From contig NZ_JAMOIM010000001.1 of the NCBI RefSeq assembly GCF_026130545.1, forward strand, positions 620,001-684,000: 64,000 nucleotides of DNA, read 5' to 3'. Under the pieces are notes generated by a model. The model did no database searches. It saw nothing but the letters and a program-made list of their open reading frames with translations, and was not told the origin of the DNA. Shown one piece after another: positions 32,879 through 42,436 of the stretch. This stretch comes from Lichenifustis flavocetrariae (lineage in GTDB: Bacteria; Pseudomonadota; Alphaproteobacteria; Rhizobiales; Beijerinckiaceae). The position numbers and the translations under genes were made by a program. The first letter of the stretch is position 1. Each line of letters opens with the position of its first letter.

Positions 32879-34219
32879 ATGATCGCGCCTGTCACGGTCG
32901 ATGATCTGGTCGAGCGGATCGCAGCGCGACACTACTCTCTCGGGGTGATCGGCCTCGGCTATGTTGGCCTTCCGCTCGCCTTGACGGCATGCGAGGCTGG
33001 GTTCGCAGTGGTCGGATTCGACGTGAACCCCGCACGCGTCGCCGAGATCAATGCAGGAACGAGCTTTACGACGCACGTTGCCGATGCGCGCATCGCGTCG
33101 GCGCTCGCAGAGGGACGCTTCGAAGCGACCACCAATTTCGACAAATTGGCCAGCGTGGACGCCGTCATCATCGCGGTCCCGACGCCGCTCACCAAAACCC
33201 GCGACCCTGACCTCTCCCATGTCGCTGACGCCGCGCGACAGATCGCACGCCGCCTGCGGCCGCAGCACCTTGTCGTTCTTGAATCCACCACTTGGCCGGG
33301 CACCACGATGGAAGTCGTCGCGCCGATCCTCGACGAATCGGGTCTCCGGCGGGGAGCGGATTACTTTCTGGCCTATTCCCCCGAGCGCGAGGATCCCGGC
33401 AATCGTGAATTCCGAACGGCCGTGATCCCGAAAGTCGTCGGCGGCGATGGGGCCGCGGCCGCGACGCTCGCCACAGCGCTTTATCAGGCCCTGGTCACGA
33501 AGGTCGTCCCCGTATCTTCCACCACGACCGCCGAAGCCGTGAAGCTGACAGAGAACATCTTCCGGTCGGTGAATATCGCGCTCGTGAACGAATTGAAGCT
33601 CATCTACGACAAGATGGGGATCGACGTCTGGGAGGTGATCGAAGCCGCAAAGACCAAACCCTTCGGCTTCATGCCGTTCTATCCCGGGCCCGGCCTTGGT
33701 GGACATTGCATCCCGATCGACCCCTTCTACCTGACCTGGAAGGCGCGTGAGTTCGATTTCACGACACGGTTCATCGAACTTGCCGGTCAGATCAATACCG
33801 CCATGCCACAGCACGTCGTCGACCGGCTGGCCGAGGCTCTCGACCGTGACCAGGGCCGCGGGCTGTCGGGCGTGGCCATCCTGGTTCTTGGGATTGCCTA
33901 TAAGAAGAACATCGACGACCTGCGCGAAAGCCCGTCGATCCGCTTGATCGAGCTTTTGGAGCTGCGGTCGAGCCAGGTCGACTTTCATGATCCGCATGTG
34001 CCGGTGGTCCCGCCGGACCGCGATCACACGCGACTTGGGGGTCGGCGCTCTGTCGAACTCACCCCTGAGGCCTTAGGCCGCTATAATGTCGTGCTGATCG
34101 CCACCGACCATGACGCGGTCGACTATGGCATGGTGGTGGCCTCGTCCAAGCTCGTGATCGACACAAGAAACGTCTGCGAACGGCTTGGCCTTTCCGCACC
34201 ACATGTCATCAAAGCCTGA
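32879..34219 (+). CDS. Nucleotide-sugar 6-dehydrogenase, WbpA/TviB-like (UDP-HexNAc to uronate)
   Basis: 446 residues, usual for the UDP-glucose/GDP-mannose dehydrogenase superfamily. Rossmann motif LGVIGLGYVGLPLA (about 21-34), ESTTWPGTTMEVV, and catalytic Cys277 in GLGGHCIPIDPFYLTWKARE. The PIDPFYLTWKA form is typical of UDP-GlcNAc 6-dehydrogenases rather than UDP-glucose dehydrogenases. Reaction: two-step NAD-dependent oxidation of C6 to a carboxylate, giving UDP-GlcNAcA for an acidic surface polysaccharide. Confidence 0.88.
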   Translation: MIAPVTVDDLVERIAARHYSLGVIGLGYVGLPLALTACEAGFAVVGFDVNPARVAEINAGTSFTTHVADARIASALAEGRFEATTNFDKLASVDAVIIAVPTPLTKTRDPDLSHVADAARQIARRLRPQHLVVLESTTWPGTTMEVVAPILDESGLRRGADYFLAYSPEREDPGNREFRTAVIPKVVGGDGAAAATLATALYQALVTKVVPVSSTTTAEAVKLTENIFRSVNIALVNELKLIYDKMGIDVWEVIEAAKTKPFGFMPFYPGPGLGGHCIPIDPFYLTWKAREFDFTTRFIELAGQINTAMPQHVVDRLAEALDRDQGRGLSGVAILVLGIAYKKNIDDLRESPSIRLIELLELRSSQVDFHDPHVPVVPPDRDHTRLGGRRSVELTPEALGRYNVVLIATDHDAVDYGMVVASSKLVIDTRNVCERLGLSAPHVIKA

Positions 34220-34324
34220 TCTATCCGGGGCAGAAGCCGACCTGCTAAGGTGAGGGCGAAGCGTGGGATCCGAAAGCCTGCCCTGATCGATGTCGACGCG
34301 AGAAGATCAAGAACGACCTGGTTG

Positions 34325-36313
34325 ATGGCGAAACGGATTTCCAAACGAACTCTGATGCTTCGAGGGGCCGCTTTCCTCCACGACGTCGTCATGTCGGCGG
34401 CCGCCTATGTCGTGGCCCTCATGCTTCGCCTTGGCGCCGATCGGTTTGCCCACGAATTCTCCGACTACCTTCCGCCCTTGCTGGTGTTCACCGCGATCGC
34501 CGCCATCATCACACCGCTGACCGGCCTCAATGCCGGGATCTGGCGCTACGCCTCGCTGACCGATCTCGTGGCCGTGATGAAGGCCGCAACGGCGACGTCG
34601 GTGTTCTTCACGCTGGTTTATTTCGTGGTCGCCCGCCTCGAATATGTCCCGCGCACCTCGGTGATCGCGGCCTGGGCTTTTATGATCATCTTCCTGGCCG
34701 GGCCGCGTGCGGTGTACAGGATCTGGAAAAGTCATCGCGCGACGGGTGGAGGACGGTTCCGCCGACACCTCAAGCCGGTCCTCCTGATCGGCGCCAGCGA
34801 CCAGACCGAGGCCTTCATCCGCGCCGTCACCGAACGCAATGACATGCCATTCGATGTTCTCGGCGTGATCGACGACAGTGGGCGCCGAACGGGGCGCATG
34901 CTGCGCGGCGCAAAGGTCCTGGGCACGATCGAAGATATTCCTGACCTGGTGCATCGCTACGGCTTGAAGGGTCGGCGACCGGAAAGCCTGCTGCTCGTCA
35001 AGGGGGAGCGGGAACTCGGCGCCGACAAGGTCGAGCTCCTTCTCGAACAAACGCGGGAACTCGGTATCGATCTGCTGCGGCTGCCGAATCTGGCGGACTT
35101 GCGGGACGCCGATCTCAGCCATATCGAACTGAAACCGATTGCCATCGAGGATCTGCTCGACCGTGAGCCGGTGACGTTCGACCTGCCGCGCATCTCGCAG
35201 ATGGTGGAAGGCGCCAGCATTCTGATCACCGGCGCAGGGGGGTCGATCGGGTCGGAGCTCTCGCGGCAGTTGGCCGCTCTCGCGCCGGCCAAGCTCACCC
35301 TGATCGATGCCTCCGAGTTCCTGCTCTACAGCATCGACGGGGATTTGCGCCGCGCCCATCCCGGACTCGATATCGTGGCCCGCGTCGGCAACGTGCGCGA
35401 ACGCGATACGGTGCATCGGCTCTTCGAGGCGGCGCGCCCCGACATAGTCTTCCACGCGGCAGCCCTCAAACATGTTCCGATCGTGGAGGCTCAACCTCTT
35501 GAGGGATTGCACACCAATGTGATCGGGACCCGGAATGTCGCCGATGCGAGCATCGCCTTTGAGGTCAACGCCATGGTGATGGTGTCGACCGACAAGGCCG
35601 TCAATCCGACCAACATCATGGGAGCAAGCAAACGGTTCGCTGAAATGTATTGCCAGGCCCTCGACGTGAGCGAGAGTGGCAATCGCACCCGGTTTGTCAC
35701 CGTACGATTCGGCAACGTGCTCGGCTCGGCCGGCTCCGTCGTGCCGCTGTTCGAGAAGCAGTTGAAGGCAGGGGGCCCGATCACGGTCACGCATCCCGAC
35801 ATCGAGCGCTTCTTCATGACCATTCCCGAGGCCTGCGAGCTTGTCCTCCAGGCGGCCGTTCAGGGCCTCGATCCGCAGACGCAGAGAGGCGGCATCTTCG
35901 TCCTCGATATGGGCAAGCCGGTCAAGATCGTCGACCTCGCCTACAAGATGATCCGCCTCTCGGGCCTTCGGGTCGAGCAGGACATCAAAGTCGTCTTCAC
36001 CGGATTGCGGCCTGGCGAGAAGCTCTTTGAAGAATTGTTCGATGCCCGCGAGACGCTCAGTCCGACCGGGGCGGCCGGCATCAAGGCCGCGCTGCCGCGC
36101 CTGATCGAACTCGGCGAGATCGCGAGGGTCACCGAGGGGCTCGAACAAACCATTCTGGCGGGAGACGAGGTGGGCGCCTGTGAACTCCTGGCCCGCACCG
36201 TCCGGGAATATACCGGCCGCATCCCGGCGCGGACCGAGATCAGCGGGACGCCAGCGTCCCGCGAGTTAGGGGTGCCGCAGGCGATCGCTCGCGCTGTGGC
36301 CCTGCCGACCTGA
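34325..36313 (+). CDS. Membrane nucleotide-sugar 4,6-dehydratase, CapD/WbpM-like
   Basis: 662 residues from ATG 34325; an in-frame ATG at 34250 is also possible. The N-terminus has four membrane helices (HDVVMSAAAYVVALMLRLG, LVFTAIAAIITPLTG, ...), a CoA/NAD-like middle domain (LLIGASDQTEAF) and a C-terminal SDR dehydratase: TGAGGSIGSELS (about 302-313), HAAALKHVPI, STDKAVNPTNIMGASKR. The latter is the Ser-Met-Lys variant of the SDR catalytic motif seen in WbpM. It probably converts UDP-GlcNAc to the 4-keto-6-deoxy sugar, the committed step to QuiNAc or FucNAc. Confidence 0.88.
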   Translation: MAKRISKRTLMLRGAAFLHDVVMSAAAYVVALMLRLGADRFAHEFSDYLPPLLVFTAIAAIITPLTGLNAGIWRYASLTDLVAVMKAATATSVFFTLVYFVVARLEYVPRTSVIAAWAFMIIFLAGPRAVYRIWKSHRATGGGRFRRHLKPVLLIGASDQTEAFIRAVTERNDMPFDVLGVIDDSGRRTGRMLRGAKVLGTIEDIPDLVHRYGLKGRRPESLLLVKGERELGADKVELLLEQTRELGIDLLRLPNLADLRDADLSHIELKPIAIEDLLDREPVTFDLPRISQMVEGASILITGAGGSIGSELSRQLAALAPAKLTLIDASEFLLYSIDGDLRRAHPGLDIVARVGNVRERDTVHRLFEAARPDIVFHAAALKHVPIVEAQPLEGLHTNVIGTRNVADASIAFEVNAMVMVSTDKAVNPTNIMGASKRFAEMYCQALDVSESGNRTRFVTVRFGNVLGSAGSVVPLFEKQLKAGGPITVTHPDIERFFMTIPEACELVLQAAVQGLDPQTQRGGIFVLDMGKPVKIVDLAYKMIRLSGLRVEQDIKVVFTGLRPGEKLFEELFDARETLSPTGAAGIKAALPRLIELGEIARVTEGLEQTILAGDEVGACELLARTVREYTGRIPARTEISGTPASRELGVPQAIARAVALPT

Positions 36314-36349
36314 GCGCATGCCTGAGGATGCCGTGACCCAGGTGGCGTC

Positions 36350-37279
36350 ATGATCGCCGTCACGGGCGCAACCGGTTTCGTCGGCCGCGCGCTGTGCGAT
36401 CTTCTGGATGCGAAAAGGATCGAACACAGACAGATCGGCCGCCGACCACAGCCGGGCATTTTTGGCATCGGCGAGATCGGGCCGGAGACGAACTGGCGTA
36501 ATGCGCTCGGCGGTGCCCGTGTGGTGATTCATCTGGCGGCTCGCGTCCACCAGATGCAGGACGCGACTGTGGACCCTCTGGCGGCGCACCGCCACACCAA
36601 TGTCGATGGCACCCTGGCGCTCGCCCGCCAGGCGCAGGCGAACGGAGTCAAGCGCCTGATTTTCATGAGCTCGATCAAGGTCAACGGAGAACAGACCGAG
36701 CCTGGGCGACCGTTCCGACCCGGAGATGTGCCGGTACCGCTCGATCCCTACGGCCGTTCAAAATTCGAAGCCGAGGTCGGCCTGCGGGAACTGGCGAATC
36801 GAACCGGCATGGAGGTGGTGATCATCAGGCCGCCGCTTGTCTATGGAGCCGGGGTGGCAGCCAATTTCCGGGCACTCCTGTCGCTCGTCGCGCGCGGTGT
36901 GCCGCTGCCGCTCGGCGCCGTGCGCAACAAGCGCTCGCTGATCGCTGTCGGGAACTTGGCGGATCTCATCCGTCGCTGCATCGAACATCCCGCCGCGCCC
37001 GGCGGTGTGCTCATGGCCAGCGACGGCGTCGATCTGTCGACGCCGGGCTTGTTGCGGGCGCTTGGACGTTCCCTTGACCGTCCCGTCCGCCTCGTGCCGG
37101 TGCCCGTCTGGTCGTTGCGCGCCGCTGCGATCCTGGTCCGTCAGCAGGCGGCGATACAGCGTCTCACCGGCTCGCTGCAGGTCGACATCGGCGACACCCG
37201 CCGGCGTCTGGATTGGGTGCCGCCCTTCAGCCCAGACGCAGCGTTCGCGCAAGCTGCGGCCAAAGGGTGGTTCTCATGA
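36350..37279 (+). CDS. NAD-dependent nucleotide-sugar epimerase/reductase (SDR)
   Basis: 309 residues. N-terminal TGATGFVGRALCDLL, then VIHLAARVHQM, FMSSIKVNG and YGRSKFEAE (Tyr-x3-Lys). This combination matches WbpV/WbpK-like extended SDRs that reduce or epimerise UDP-4-keto-6-deoxy-GlcNAc to UDP-QuiNAc or UDP-FucNAc. Its position directly after the WbpM-like gene supports it acting on that product. Confidence 0.82.
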   Translation: MIAVTGATGFVGRALCDLLDAKRIEHRQIGRRPQPGIFGIGEIGPETNWRNALGGARVVIHLAARVHQMQDATVDPLAAHRHTNVDGTLALARQAQANGVKRLIFMSSIKVNGEQTEPGRPFRPGDVPVPLDPYGRSKFEAEVGLRELANRTGMEVVIIRPPLVYGAGVAANFRALLSLVARGVPLPLGAVRNKRSLIAVGNLADLIRRCIEHPAAPGGVLMASDGVDLSTPGLLRALGRSLDRPVRLVPVPVWSLRAAAILVRQQAAIQRLTGSLQVDIGDTRRRLDWVPPFSPDAAFAQAAAKGWFS

Positions 37280-37422
37280 GGGACTTGATCGTTTCGTAAA
37301 CCTTGAGCGGATGTATAGAATATATTGAGCGGTCGCGCCTATGATGGTCGCAGCGATGGTCCGCTTCGCCCGAGAGTTGTGCGACGGGCGCAAGGGTTGT
37401 CGTTCCCGTAAGCGAGATTGCG

Positions 37423-38016
37423 ATGCGTTTCAAAGTCGTTGCCGCCCTGCGACAAACCGTGTGGATCTCCGTCATGGCCTGCGGTGCCCTGCTGACGGCC
37501 GGGGTCGCTCAAGTGACTGCATTTCAGGTCGCGCAATCGGCGCCTGCCGCTTCGCCACCCGAGGCGCCGGCCGCCGCGGCGCCGGACGGCAAGCCACCCG
37601 AAACGGTCGGCACGCCTGCGACCGTCATCGACGGCAAGGCTGCTGAAAGCTTGCTCGGCAAGAAGGTTCAAAGCAATACGGGGGAGGATCTCGGCCGAAT
37701 CGTCGACGTCATCGTCGACAAGGCTGGGCAGATTCGTGCCGCGGTGATCGATTTCGGTGGTTTTCTCGGCGTCGGCAGCCGGAAGATCGCAGTGGACTGG
37801 CGCTCGATCCGCATGGCTGCCGATGGCAAGCTCGATCATCTCATCGTCGGCTTGCCCCAGGATCAACTGCGCTCGGCTCCCGTCTACAAGGAGGGGGAGC
37901 CCGTGGTTGTGCTGGGTCCGGCGGCCGACCAGGTTAAACCGTCGCCAACTCCTACGCCTGCACCAGCTCCCACACCCGCACCTGCACCAGCGCTTGCCGC
38001 GCCCCCGCCCAATTGA
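37423..38016 (+). CDS. PRC-barrel domain exported protein
   Basis: 197 residues. N-terminal signal (about 1-36, LRQTVWISVMACGALLTAGVAQVTAFQ), an Ala/Pro-rich linker, then a PRC barrel (AESLLGKKVQSNTGEDLGRIVDVIVDKAGQIRAAVIDFGGFLGVGSRKIAVDWRSI) and a Pro/Ala-repeat tail (TPTPAPAPTPAPAP). PRC-barrel proteins bind RNA or protein partners; exported versions are common in Hyphomicrobiales and often respond to envelope stress. The PAPTPAPAP tail may span peptidoglycan. Confidence 0.82.
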   Translation: MRFKVVAALRQTVWISVMACGALLTAGVAQVTAFQVAQSAPAASPPEAPAAAAPDGKPPETVGTPATVIDGKAAESLLGKKVQSNTGEDLGRIVDVIVDKAGQIRAAVIDFGGFLGVGSRKIAVDWRSIRMAADGKLDHLIVGLPQDQLRSAPVYKEGEPVVVLGPAADQVKPSPTPTPAPAPTPAPAPALAAPPPN

Positions 38017-38034
38017 GGTGCTGCCAAACAGAGC

Positions 38035-39324
38035 GTGACGAATCGTATCGAGCCCATTGCCGCACCTGCGCCTTCCAGGCCGAGGCCTTTGCCGTCGCGC
38101 AGGAGCCGTTGGGCTCTCGATTGGTTCGTGTTCTTCGTGGCCGACATTCAGACAGGGTTCGGTCCGTTCGTGGCCGTCTATTTGACGTCCGAGAAATGGA
38201 CGCAGACGGATATCGGACTCGTTTTGACCGCTGCCGGATTGGTGGGGCTCTTCGCGCAGGTCCCACTCGGCGCCTTGGTCGATTCGGTTCGCTCCCTCCG
38301 TGCGACGGCGGCCGTGGCCGTGTCGGCGATCGGCGCGGCGGCCTTCGGTTTGGCGGCATGGCCGGTGTTTCCCCTGGTTCTGGCAACGCGATTGGTCCAC
38401 GCCGGCGCCAGTTGTGTCCTCGGGCCGGCGATTGCCTCGATGAGCCTCAACCTCGTCGGGCCTCCGGGGATCAGCGCGCGGCTCGGCCGTAACGCCTCCT
38501 TCATGTCGATCGGCACCGGCCTTGCGGCGGCCGGCATGGGCGTCTGCGGCTACTATCTGTCGAGCCAGGCCGTCTTCTATGTGGCTGCATTGCTTGTCGT
38601 ACCGGCCTTGCTGGCGTTGCTCCGCATCCAGCCGGCGGAGGTCGCGCCTCGGACGGCCCCAGTGGCACCTCATCCTGGTCAATCCTGGACGGTTGCCTTC
38701 GCGGGTCTGCGAGTTTTGCTCAGAGACCGGGCCCTGATGGTCTTCGCCGGTTGTATGGTTCTGTTTCAGCTTGCCAATGCGGCCATGCTCCCCCTTGCAG
38801 CCAGCATGGTGACCCTTCGCTCCTCATCTTCGGCCACCGTCATGGTCGCTGCGGCGATCGTGGTGCCGCAAGCGATCGTCGCGATCCTGTCGCCGCTCGT
38901 CGGCATCAAGGCCCAGGCCTGGGGGCGGCGGCCTCTGCTTCTGATCGGCTTCGCGGTTCTGCCAATTCGCGGGCTGCTTTTCGCTGTGGTGGTCGACCCG
39001 CATCTACTCGTCCTGGTCCAGGCACTCGATGGCGTGTCTGGCGCCGTCCTCGGTGTCTTGGTTCCTCTCACAATGGCGGATGTCACGCGACGCACAGGGC
39101 ATTTCAATCTCGCCCAAGGCGCCATCGGTTGCGCCGTAGGGCTTGGAGCCTCGATCAGCAGCACGGTGGCCGGCAGTCTTGCGGATCGCTTCGGGAGCTA
39201 CACGGCTTTTGTCGCCATGGGGATCGTGGCCGCCGTCGCCTTCCTGGCCGTCTTCCTGGCCATGCCGGAGACGCGGCCCTCGGATGAAGCAGAGCTTGAA
39301 GCCGATACACCAACTCAGCCCTGA
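38035..39324 (+). CDS. MFS transporter
   Basis: 429 residues with about 12 membrane helices; GTG start at 38035 (no closer strong ribosome-binding site). Motif-A-like loops GALVDSVRSLRAT and SLADRFGS. The first helix WFVFFVADIQTGFGPFVAVYL is typical of a poorly characterised MFS_1 subgroup found in proteobacteria. An efflux role is likely but the substrate is unknown. It lies 18 bp after the PRC-barrel gene and may be cotranscribed. Confidence 0.8.
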   Translation: MTNRIEPIAAPAPSRPRPLPSRRSRWALDWFVFFVADIQTGFGPFVAVYLTSEKWTQTDIGLVLTAAGLVGLFAQVPLGALVDSVRSLRATAAVAVSAIGAAAFGLAAWPVFPLVLATRLVHAGASCVLGPAIASMSLNLVGPPGISARLGRNASFMSIGTGLAAAGMGVCGYYLSSQAVFYVAALLVVPALLALLRIQPAEVAPRTAPVAPHPGQSWTVAFAGLRVLLRDRALMVFAGCMVLFQLANAAMLPLAASMVTLRSSSSATVMVAAAIVVPQAIVAILSPLVGIKAQAWGRRPLLLIGFAVLPIRGLLFAVVVDPHLLVLVQALDGVSGAVLGVLVPLTMADVTRRTGHFNLAQGAIGCAVGLGASISSTVAGSLADRFGSYTAFVAMGIVAAVAFLAVFLAMPETRPSDEAELEADTPTQP

Positions 39325-39451
39325 CCTTTGATGTCGCCGGTCGTTTCGCCTTGGCCTAAAAGCTTGCGGCCTGTCGCATGATTTGTTTGGATTAGGCGCT
39401 AGATAGGTAGACACGACGAAGCGGTGAGGATCGGGAATCATTTCTCCATCA

Positions 39452-41209
39452 ATGGATGAATATGCGGATCGCCCGTTCGCCTTCTTCGCGCGCTACGTGC
39501 AGCGCAGACGTTTGGCGCATGCGTCGATCCTGATCGCCGTGCTTGGGGCGGTGACGTGCTCGGTGAGCACGCAATACGGCGTGAAATTCCTGGTCGACAC
39601 TCTGTCGAGGGGGCCGGGAAACGATTCCGGCCCCTGGACGGCCTTCGCTGTTCTGGTGTCGTTCGTGGCCTGCGACAACTTTCTCTGGCGGATCGCCAGC
39701 TGGATCGCGAGTTTCGCCTTCGTCAGCGTCACCGGTGATCTGCGCTCCGACTTGTTTCGCTATCTGACGGGTCACGCGCCGAGCTATTTCGCCGACCGGC
39801 TACCCGGTGTCTTGACGAGTCGCATCACGGCGACGTCCAACGCCGTGTTCACGATCGAGAACATGTTTGTCTGGAACGTCCTGCCGCCGTGCGTCGCGAC
39901 CGTGGGCGCCATCGCGTTCCTGACGGTGGTGAGCGTCAAGATGGCGGGTTTCCTCGTCGTGGTCGCGGGCGGCGTGATGTTCGTGATGTTCCGCATCGCG
40001 GCCGCCGGCAAGCCGCTGCATCATGATTTCGCCGACAAGGCCGCCGCCGTCGACGGCGAGATGATCGACGTGATCGGCAATATGAATCTCGTCAAAGCCT
40101 TCGGCGGCGTGGCGCGCGAGCACAACAGGTTCGACGTGACGGTTGGTCGCGAACTCCTCGCACGTCGTAAGAGCCTTCAATATCTCGAGAAGATGCGCCT
40201 GCTGCACGCTTTCGTGGTCGTGGTGATGACGCTTGGCCTCTTGGCCTGGGCGATCCGGCTCTGGCAGGCCAAGGAAGCGACCGCTGGCGACGTGGTGCTT
40301 GTCGCCACGCTCGGGCTGTCGGTTCTCAGTGCCACGCGTGACCTCGCTGTCGCGCTGGTCGATGTCACGCAGCACCTGGCGCGGCTCTCGGAAGCCCTGA
40401 AGACGCTGCTCACGCCCTATCAGATGGCCAGCCATCCGGATGCCATGCCGCTGGTCGCTTCCGGGGCGCGTGTCACTTTCGACCGTGTGTCCTTCAAATA
40501 TCCGTCGGGCCGCGCCATCTTCGAAGACCTCACAATCGAAATCGAGCCCGGACAGCGCGTCGGCCTGGTGGGGCCGTCAGGCGGTGGCAAGTCGACGCTG
40601 ATCTCCCTGCTGCAGCGCTTCTACGACGTCCAGGGCGGCCGGATTCTGATCGACGGTCAGGATGTGTCCCGGATCACCGAAACGAGCTTGCGGGATGCGA
40701 TCGCCGTCGTGCCGCAGGATACAGCGCTGCTGAACCGCAGCCTCGCGGACAACATCCGGTACGGCCGTCCAGAGGCGTCTGACGAGGAGGTCTGGAATGC
40801 CGCCATCGCGGCCAAGTGCCGGCCCTTCGTCGAGAATCTCCCCGAGGGCCTCGAAACCATCGTTGGCGACCGGGGCACGAAATTGTCGGGCGGCCAGCGC
40901 CAACGCATCGCCATCGCGCGTGCCTTCCTGAAGAACGCCCCGATCCTCCTGCTCGACGAAGCCACGTCGGCACTCGATAGCGAATCCGAGGAGGCGATTC
41001 GGCAGGCGCTCGAACGTTTGATGACGCATCGGACAGTGCTGACTGTGGCGCACCGACTTTCCACGCTGCGCGGTTTCGATCGCATCCTCGTTCTACGCGG
41101 CGGCAAGGTCGTGCAGGACGGACCGCCTGACGAACTGATGCAATCCGAGGGACCTTACCGCGATTTGATCAACGAAGAAGTGAGCCGGCTCGCACCACAA
41201 GCCGCGTAG
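39452..41209 (+). CDS. ABC exporter, fused permease and ATPase (MsbA/Atm1 type)
   Basis: 585 residues: six-helix exporter domain (about 1-320, beginning FFARYVQRRRLAHASILIAVLG) and ATPase with Walker A GPSGGGKST, Q-loop AVVPQDTALLNRSLADNIRYG, signature LSGGQRQRIAIAR, Walker B PILLLDEATSALD and H-loop VAHRLST. As a half-transporter it works as a homodimer. Its place after the polysaccharide genes suggests export of a lipid-linked sugar or another envelope compound, but peptide or drug export is equally possible. Confidence 0.85.
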   Translation: MDEYADRPFAFFARYVQRRRLAHASILIAVLGAVTCSVSTQYGVKFLVDTLSRGPGNDSGPWTAFAVLVSFVACDNFLWRIASWIASFAFVSVTGDLRSDLFRYLTGHAPSYFADRLPGVLTSRITATSNAVFTIENMFVWNVLPPCVATVGAIAFLTVVSVKMAGFLVVVAGGVMFVMFRIAAAGKPLHHDFADKAAAVDGEMIDVIGNMNLVKAFGGVAREHNRFDVTVGRELLARRKSLQYLEKMRLLHAFVVVVMTLGLLAWAIRLWQAKEATAGDVVLVATLGLSVLSATRDLAVALVDVTQHLARLSEALKTLLTPYQMASHPDAMPLVASGARVTFDRVSFKYPSGRAIFEDLTIEIEPGQRVGLVGPSGGGKSTLISLLQRFYDVQGGRILIDGQDVSRITETSLRDAIAVVPQDTALLNRSLADNIRYGRPEASDEEVWNAAIAAKCRPFVENLPEGLETIVGDRGTKLSGGQRQRIAIARAFLKNAPILLLDEATSALDSESEEAIRQALERLMTHRTVLTVAHRLSTLRGFDRILVLRGGKVVQDGPPDELMQSEGPYRDLINEEVSRLAPQAA

Positions 41210-41320
41210 GCAGATTCGACTGCGTCCAGGGTTCAACCACACGCTCTCTGACCGATCCGGTCGCGAACGCAGAGCGAGACCGACCTTCCGGGTTCCCAGC
41301 GAGGCCGCTCATCAGCTCGG

Positions 41321-42409
41321 CTAGCGGGTGCTCTGACCTTGCTTCATACGCTCCACGATCGCGGCGTAGAGGGCAAGATCCTTCCGTGAGTCGGCGAGGT
41401 CGGTCTTGGGACGCGTGCCGTCGACGATATGGGCGTGGAAGGCCTTGAGTTCGTTGGTGAAGGCATCTTCGTAGAAGGGCCCGAACGTACGGCTTCGAAC
41501 GCCGTCCGGTGTTCCTTCCGTGATCTCCAGCCGGGTGGGCAGGCTGCGGATATAGGGCGTATCGTAGACGACGCGCATTCGCTTGGTGTTCGTCCGCACC
41601 TCGATCATGGCGTCGAAGAGGCCAACTTCATCCATCACTGCATCATAGTAAGCCGCATAGTGGCCATAGTCGAAGGTCACCGACGTATTGGCGCCCCCGT
41701 TGGTTCGGTGGGCTGCCAAGACACCGCGTGGCTCGCCGAGGAGTTCCCGCATGGCGGACAGGTGGTGGGACGAGAGCGAGAGGAGGCCGTGATAGGCGCG
41801 CACGAGATCGGCTGGCGCTTCTTTGCCCACGACTTCACGCAGCAAGGCGTCCTTGCGGGCCGCGCCCTCGGACAGGAGCGCGGGGTCGACGTCGGTGGGA
41901 TAGAGGATCTCCTGGCTGTGTCGCATGATCGAGCGCCCGACCGTGATCAGATCGAAGATGCGAACGTGCGTAATTTCGGCCGGATCAGGCATTTCGGCCT
42001 TGGCGGTCAGGAACGCGGGTGCATAGCGGCGCATGTAGGCGACGAAGAAGATCTTGCTGTAATTCGTCAGCAACGGCAGCAATTCGTCGATTTCACGCAC
42101 CGTGAGACAGGCCGGCTTTTCGAGAAGAACGTGCTTGTTCGCCGCGATGGCCTGCCGGGCGAAACGGCTATGCGTTTCATCTGCCGTGAGAATGAAGACG
42201 GCGTCGATCTCCGGGTCGTTGATCAGCGCCTCGGCCGACGAAAACGCCCTGACGCCCGCGTGGCGTGACACGGCGAGATCCATGAGACTCTGCGAGGCAT
42301 CGAACACGCCCGCGATGGCGAAGCGGGTTCTGAGATCGCTCAGGACCGGGAGATGAATGGATTGCGCGACCTCGCCGAGGCCCAGAAGGCCGACGCGAAC
42401 GATGGGCAT
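41321..42409 (-). CDS. Gfo/Idh/MocA family oxidoreductase
   Basis: 362 residues. N-terminal Rossmann fold (VRVGLLGLGEVAQSIHLPVLSDL), ADETHSRFARQAIAANKHVLLEKPACL with the EKP motif whose Lys sits at the active site, then the alpha/beta substrate domain. These enzymes oxidise or reduce a sugar, sugar acid or inositol hydroxyl with NAD(P). It is 28 bp after the CUT2 ATPase gene, the last of that four-gene operon, so it probably acts on the imported sugar. Confidence 0.88.
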   Translation of the reverse strand: MPIVRVGLLGLGEVAQSIHLPVLSDLRTRFAIAGVFDASQSLMDLAVSRHAGVRAFSSAEALINDPEIDAVFILTADETHSRFARQAIAANKHVLLEKPACLTVREIDELLPLLTNYSKIFFVAYMRRYAPAFLTAKAEMPDPAEITHVRIFDLITVGRSIMRHSQEILYPTDVDPALLSEGAARKDALLREVVGKEAPADLVRAYHGLLSLSSHHLSAMRELLGEPRGVLAAHRTNGGANTSVTFDYGHYAAYYDAVMDEVGLFDAMIEVRTNTKRMRVVYDTPYIRSLPTRLEITEGTPDGVRSRTFGPFYEDAFTNELKAFHAHIVDGTRPKTDLADSRKDLALYAAIVERMKQGQSTR

Positions 42410-42436
42410 TGTGAGTATCCTTGTCTTCGAACGACA

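Noticed and set aside
31603-41209. Polysaccharide and exporter genes as a novel system
   Set aside because: Gene content matches well-known surface-polysaccharide precursor pathways (WbpA, WbpM and WbpV-like enzymes); nothing in the order or motifs is unusual.
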